Notes under the pieces: model-generated | Seen by the model: only the letters and a program-made list of their open reading frames with translations | Databases searched by the model: none | What the model was told of the DNA's origin: nothing | Translations under genes and position numbers: made by a program | In this document: positions 61,190 to 64,000 of the stretch, piece after piece | Layout of the letters: every line of letters begins with the position of its first letter | Position numbering within the stretch: position 1 is the first letter of the stretch | Assembly (NCBI GenBank): GCA_025449935.1 | Contig: JANWIJ010000082.1 | Location: 36,613 to 100,612 of the forward strand | DNA length: 64,000 nucleotides | Reading direction: 5' to 3' | Origin: Chitinophagaceae bacterium | Lineage (GTDB): Bacteria; Bacteroidota; Bacteroidia; Chitinophagales; Chitinophagaceae

Positions 61190-61486
61190 ATGAGCCGCAA
61201 ACAGGACTTCATTATGCATTTTGAATTTAAAAAGGCGGTACAGTTTTCCTTATTGATCAAAGCCGGGGGAAGGTTGAGGGAATTTAATTTCAGAAAGCTT
61301 AAAAGCCCCGATGAAGAGTTGTTTTCAGTTGATGTGTGTAATGAGCGGGGAGACCGTATCATCTTTAATATGCATAAAGCTGATAATGACTGGGAAATGA
61401 CGGAAAATAACCTGCCAAAATGGATTACGGAAAGCAAAATCACGATCCGTCACGCGGTTGATGAAGAATTGAAAAACTGGCGCTGA
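61190..61486 (+). CDS. Small protein of unknown function
   Basis: A 98-aa cytoplasmic protein with no signal peptide or membrane segment. It reads as a mixed alpha/beta single domain (FEFKKAVQFSLLIKAGGRLREFNFRKL, SVDVCNERGDRIIFNMHK, NLPKWITESKITIRHAVDEEL). I do not recognise it. Small proteins of this length with an acidic C-terminus are common in Bacteroidota. It is convergent with the thioredoxin gene (10 bp between stops). Confidence 0.7.
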   Translation: MSRKQDFIMHFEFKKAVQFSLLIKAGGRLREFNFRKLKSPDEELFSVDVCNERGDRIIFNMHKADNDWEMTENNLPKWITESKITIRHAVDEELKNWR

Positions 61487-61496
61487 GTTGACCGGA

Positions 61497-62036
61497 CTAT
61501 TCATTTTCCCTGAAACGCTTCCGGATCGCATCCAGCTGCACTTCTTTTAAAGCAGTACTCTTTTTCAGCACATTGATAAAATAATCCACTTCCCTTTCCG
61601 TGGCCGGGCAACCCGTGTTTTCACCGGCTTCAGGACCCTCTCCATCTTTTCTCAGCTTAGAATCAGCCAGCAACTTCCCTTCCTTGTCAAAAACCAGCCA
61701 GAAGGGAATACCCAGGCCGTCTCCGTGGTAGCGGGTTTTAAGAGAGTCAGCGCCGGGATTTTCAAGATGCCTTTTATCCTTTGATTCACTCACCACGAGA
61801 TGACGTACCACAAAATTATCATCAAAGAATTTTTTGCAGGAAGGATCATTCATGCTGGTATCCATTTTGTGACACCAGCCGCACCAGGAAGCATGAAAAA
61901 TGATAAACACTTTTTTATTTTCCCGAGCTGCCTGCCGGAAGGATTCCTGCAGCACTTCATCTGCCGAAGGCGGAGGGGGTTGGGCAGTTGCACCCAGCGC
62001 CACGGCCATTAAAAGGATGAGGAATATATTTTTCAT
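61497..62036 (-). CDS. Exported thioredoxin-fold protein (CGWC)
   Basis: A 179-aa periplasmic thioredoxin-like protein. The signal peptide ends ALGATAQ. The active site is CGWC in HASWCGWCHKMDTSM, as in the SoxW/DsbD-gamma and DUF255-like groups. The cis-Pro segment is GIPFWLVFD. Length is normal for the group. It may reduce disulfides of exported proteins. It lies 23 bp before the YbjQ-family gene in the same direction, so the thioredoxin gene is the last of a three-gene run with the M48 protease gene. Confidence 0.85.
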   Translation of the reverse strand: MKNIFLILLMAVALGATAQPPPPSADEVLQESFRQAARENKKVFIIFHASWCGWCHKMDTSMNDPSCKKFFDDNFVVRHLVVSESKDKRHLENPGADSLKTRYHGDGLGIPFWLVFDKEGKLLADSKLRKDGEGPEAGENTGCPATEREVDYFINVLKKSTALKEVQLDAIRKRFRENE

Positions 62037-62059
62037 CAGCCTGGTTAAAAAGTAAACAA

Positions 62060-62377
62060 TTATAATCTTACGGCGGTTCCCGTGGCGATCACCATCAGCA
62101 TGCTGCCGCCGCTTCCGATCGTTTCAAAATCAAGATCAACGCCAAGGATCCCGTTGGCACCCATCGCCTGCGCTTTCTCGGCCAGTTCGCGGAGGGCATC
62201 TTCTTTTGCCTGTTCCAGGACTCTTTCATAGGTTTTGCTTCTGCCACCGAACACGTCACGCAAACCGGCGAAAATATCCTTAAAGATATTAGCACCGATT
62301 ATACTTTGCGCATTGATCACTCCAAGATATTCCTGTACGGGTCTTCCATCTACGGCACTGGTTGTTGTAATAAGCAT
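62060..62377 (-). CDS. YbjQ/heavy-metal-binding-domain-1 family protein
   Basis: A 105-aa protein of the YbjQ family (PF01906, a small pentameric fold). It shows the conserved VINAQSIIGANIFKDIFAGLRDVFGGR and EKAQAMGANGILGVDLDFE segments. The family has been called heavy-metal-binding but its function is not established. It lies 8 bp after the M48 protease gene and is probably co-transcribed with it. Confidence 0.92.
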   Translation of the reverse strand: MLITTTSAVDGRPVQEYLGVINAQSIIGANIFKDIFAGLRDVFGGRSKTYERVLEQAKEDALRELAEKAQAMGANGILGVDLDFETIGSGGSMLMVIATGTAVRL

Positions 62378-62385
62378 GGCTTGTT

Positions 62386-63453
62386 TTATTTAATTTTTTC
62401 AAAAATAGTTTTTAGTGACGGGTTTTCAGCAATGACGGCATTTTTTGACGATTCTTTCAGATATCCGATCCGTTTGTCCAGGTCGGGATGGCTGCCTAAA
62501 AATTCCGGCAGATAATTACCGGGTCCTGCCTCTTTCATGTGCTCAAAAAGATCCACGAAGCCCCGGGGATCTATTTTTCTTTCCAGCAGCAGTTCCAGTC
62601 CCCCGGTATCGGCTTCCTTTTCCAGCTTTCTTGAATATTTCAGTGATTTCAGGTTATCTGCATGATCAACAAGGACGGCCGTCACTGATCCCAGGCGGCC
62701 AAACAACAGGCTAATAAAGACCTTTGAACCCAGCCGCCTGAATATTGACCGGGTGGAATGTTTATTATTGATATGTGTGAACTCGTGGCTCAACAAAGCC
62801 GCCAGTTCGGGATAACTCTTTATTTGCTTTAATAAAGCATTGTATACAACGATCCTTCCGCCGGGCAAGGCAAATGCATTTACCACCTTATCATTGATCA
62901 CCGTTATCTTCACGGAGTAAGCGGTCGGTACCTTCATTTCTGTAAAAAATTCGTTCAGGACCAGACTGTTTGCGGAATCCTCCAGGTTAGTCATACCCAT
63001 TGCATCATATACCGCTTCTCCCAATTGCTGTTCTGTTTTAACAGAAACGCGTGAAGCCAATTTTTCGGAGAGCCAGGGAACGATCAGGAGGTAAAGCAAA
63101 AACAATAAACCGGCGATCCCCAATAATAAAAGAAGATTTCGTTTCCATTCTTTGGCCCCGCTTTTCCTGTGCCAGGGTTTGCGGTACTCTTCCTGCATTT
63201 TCCTGATGTAATTCGCCGCATCATTGCCGCTGATCAGCAGCTCGCTGCCAAACTCTTTCCGGTTCTTCACTTTGGTGCTTTGTGTTGGAAAATCAAATGA
63301 AACCTCTATTTCATTCATCAGCCAGTGAAGCGTGCTGGTGCTGCCATCATCCTTCCGGTAGCCGAGACTCAGTTTCTTATCAAATACCAGCACACTGCAT
63401 TCTTCCGGCTGTGCACCCGGCGACCTGTAATAGGATCCAAAATAACTCTTCAT
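62386..63453 (-). CDS. M48-family membrane zinc protease
   Basis: A 355-aa protein. An N-terminal soluble domain (residues 1-95) precedes one transmembrane helix (106-126). The C-terminal M48 protease has HEFTH (His223, Glu224, His227) and the third zinc ligand Glu278 in RKLEKEAD, followed by GSHPDLDKRIGYL. All zinc ligands are present. Relatives are periplasmic (BepA-like) or membrane-embedded (HtpX). The N-terminal domain resembles nothing I can name. It is the first of three minus-strand genes and is divergent from the gene at 63605. Confidence 0.9.
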   Translation of the reverse strand: MKSYFGSYYRSPGAQPEECSVLVFDKKLSLGYRKDDGSTSTLHWLMNEIEVSFDFPTQSTKVKNRKEFGSELLISGNDAANYIRKMQEEYRKPWHRKSGAKEWKRNLLLLLGIAGLLFLLYLLIVPWLSEKLASRVSVKTEQQLGEAVYDAMGMTNLEDSANSLVLNEFFTEMKVPTAYSVKITVINDKVVNAFALPGGRIVVYNALLKQIKSYPELAALLSHEFTHINNKHSTRSIFRRLGSKVFISLLFGRLGSVTAVLVDHADNLKSLKYSRKLEKEADTGGLELLLERKIDPRGFVDLFEHMKEAGPGNYLPEFLGSHPDLDKRIGYLKESSKNAVIAENPSLKTIFEKIK

Positions 63454-63604
63454 CGGTTCGTATAATTTGGAAACAGTAAAGTTAAATGTTTCACATTCCG
63501 CCTATCGTTAAAATTCAGGCTGATAATATTACTTTGTTATGTGCCCGGAAAAAGAAAACTTTGCAGCCGTCATTAAAAATTAACCCCGCAGCTGACATCC
63601 GCTT

Positions 63605-64000
63605 ATGGTTCAGGCATATAATTTTCTCGCCTCCTGGCAATTGTTTCCTGAAAAGGGAACCTATGAGCACGGTGAAAGACCGAAAAGCGGAATTTATAAA
63701 ATAGAATCTATCCCGGACCAGAAAGAGCTGGTTGTTTACCACAACTGGGTGACCCTGGAAAACCAGGCATTTTCTTCAGATTATAAATTACCGGCCGACG
63801 GGGACCTGAATGATTTTGAGAATCATGACCTGGCGGATAAGGTCCAGGTGGCTTTCCCGGACGGCATCAGCTTTGAAATTCATTTTTATAAAATGGGTAT
63901 GGTCGTGCTGCATGTGGTTCATGAGATCATGCCCAATGGTTATTTAAGAATCACCCAGCAGGGAATGAAAGCAGATGGTTCCGCTTATACCAATATGGAA
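63605..64000 (+). CDS. Unknown protein, N-terminal part (cut at right edge)
   Basis: An open frame from ATG 63605 to the right edge, 132 codons without a stop. An in-frame stop 10 bp upstream fixes the start. There is no signal peptide. The sequence (FLASWQLFPEKGTYEHG, SGIYKIESIPDQKELVVYHNW, DKVQVAFPDGISFEIHFYKMG) is beta-rich and reads like a real protein; I do not recognise it. It is divergent from the M48 protease gene, with 151 bp between them. Confidence 0.7.
   Translation, partial: MVQAYNFLASWQLFPEKGTYEHGERPKSGIYKIESIPDQKELVVYHNWVTLENQAFSSDYKLPADGDLNDFENHDLADKVQVAFPDGISFEIHFYKMGMVVLHVVHEIMPNGYLRITQQGMKADGSAYTNME

Noticed and set aside
1..64000. tRNA, rRNA, insertion sequences, integrases or prophage genes
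   Set aside because: I looked for conserved tRNA arms, transposase motifs and terminal repeats and found nothing I could support; very diverged elements could be missed by eye.

Overview
The window is a chromosomal segment of a Bacteroidota bacterium, most likely of the Chitinophagaceae. This placement is inferred from gene content: Oar-like and Porin_10 outer-membrane proteins, two proteins with the type B C-terminal domain of the type IX secretion system (T9SS), a SprE/PorW homologue, bactofilin, HYC_CC_PP, a riboflavin RibBA fusion, and promoters of the TTG-N18-20-TAnnTTTG type that are typical of the phylum. Gene density is high and only five hairpin terminators are convincing. I saw no rRNA, tRNA, CRISPR array, transposase or prophage gene. 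About 53 protein genes are supported; the first and last are cut by the window edges.

Layout. 1-11.5 kb: an SGNH-type protein fragment, an isoaspartyl peptidase, tamB (which has no normal start codon), ribBA and an Oar-like TonB-dependent receptor ending in a clear terminator. 11.5-21.4 kb: an esterase, then a two-part cluster of amide-bond-forming enzymes. The first half is a RimK-like ATP-grasp ligase, a GCS2 (YbdK-type) carboxylate-amine ligase and an ICMT-like membrane methyltransferase. The second half is a class I glutamine amidotransferase, an ATP-grasp-like protein, a cupin and a small outer-membrane barrel. Between the halves lie an exported proline-iminopeptidase-like lipoprotein and an exported YtcJ-like amidohydrolase. 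This is the best candidate for an undescribed system: it looks like a dedicated pathway for a small peptide or amide metabolite of unknown structure.

21.4-24.3 kb (minus strand): di-haem oxidoreductase, Rieske lipoprotein and porin, preceded by a palindrome resembling a DtxR-family metal-regulator site. 24.3-30.6 kb (minus strand): a seven-gene copper-handling operon with HYC_CC_PP, an HMA-metallothionein-like repeat protein, a second HMA protein, a TlpA-like thioredoxin, an outer-membrane protein, a small heavy-metal-binding lipoprotein, and a multicopper oxidase fused to two metal-binding modules and a CopB-like tail. A perfect 28-bp palindrome sits between two of these genes.

30.6-50.7 kb: a Porin_10 protein, purine nucleoside phosphorylase, two unknown exported proteins, sucC, a GNAT enzyme, a compact operon (TM/coiled-coil protein, bactofilin, AtpZ, AtpI-like protein, SprT-like protease), SprE/PorW, penicillin-binding protein 1A, another GNAT enzyme, a T9SS cargo protein, a degenerate M23 protein and ahcY. 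50.8-57.5 kb: two tandem exported TPR-CHAT proteins with the caspase-type His/Cys pair, facing an orphan HATPase. 57.7-64 kb: an unknown secreted protein, a large T9SS cargo protein with PKD-like domains, a small unknown protein, a thioredoxin, a YbjQ-family protein, an M48 protease, and the start of an unknown protein running off the right edge.

Limits: all calls come from reading the sequence. Family assignments rest on recognised motifs, not on searches.
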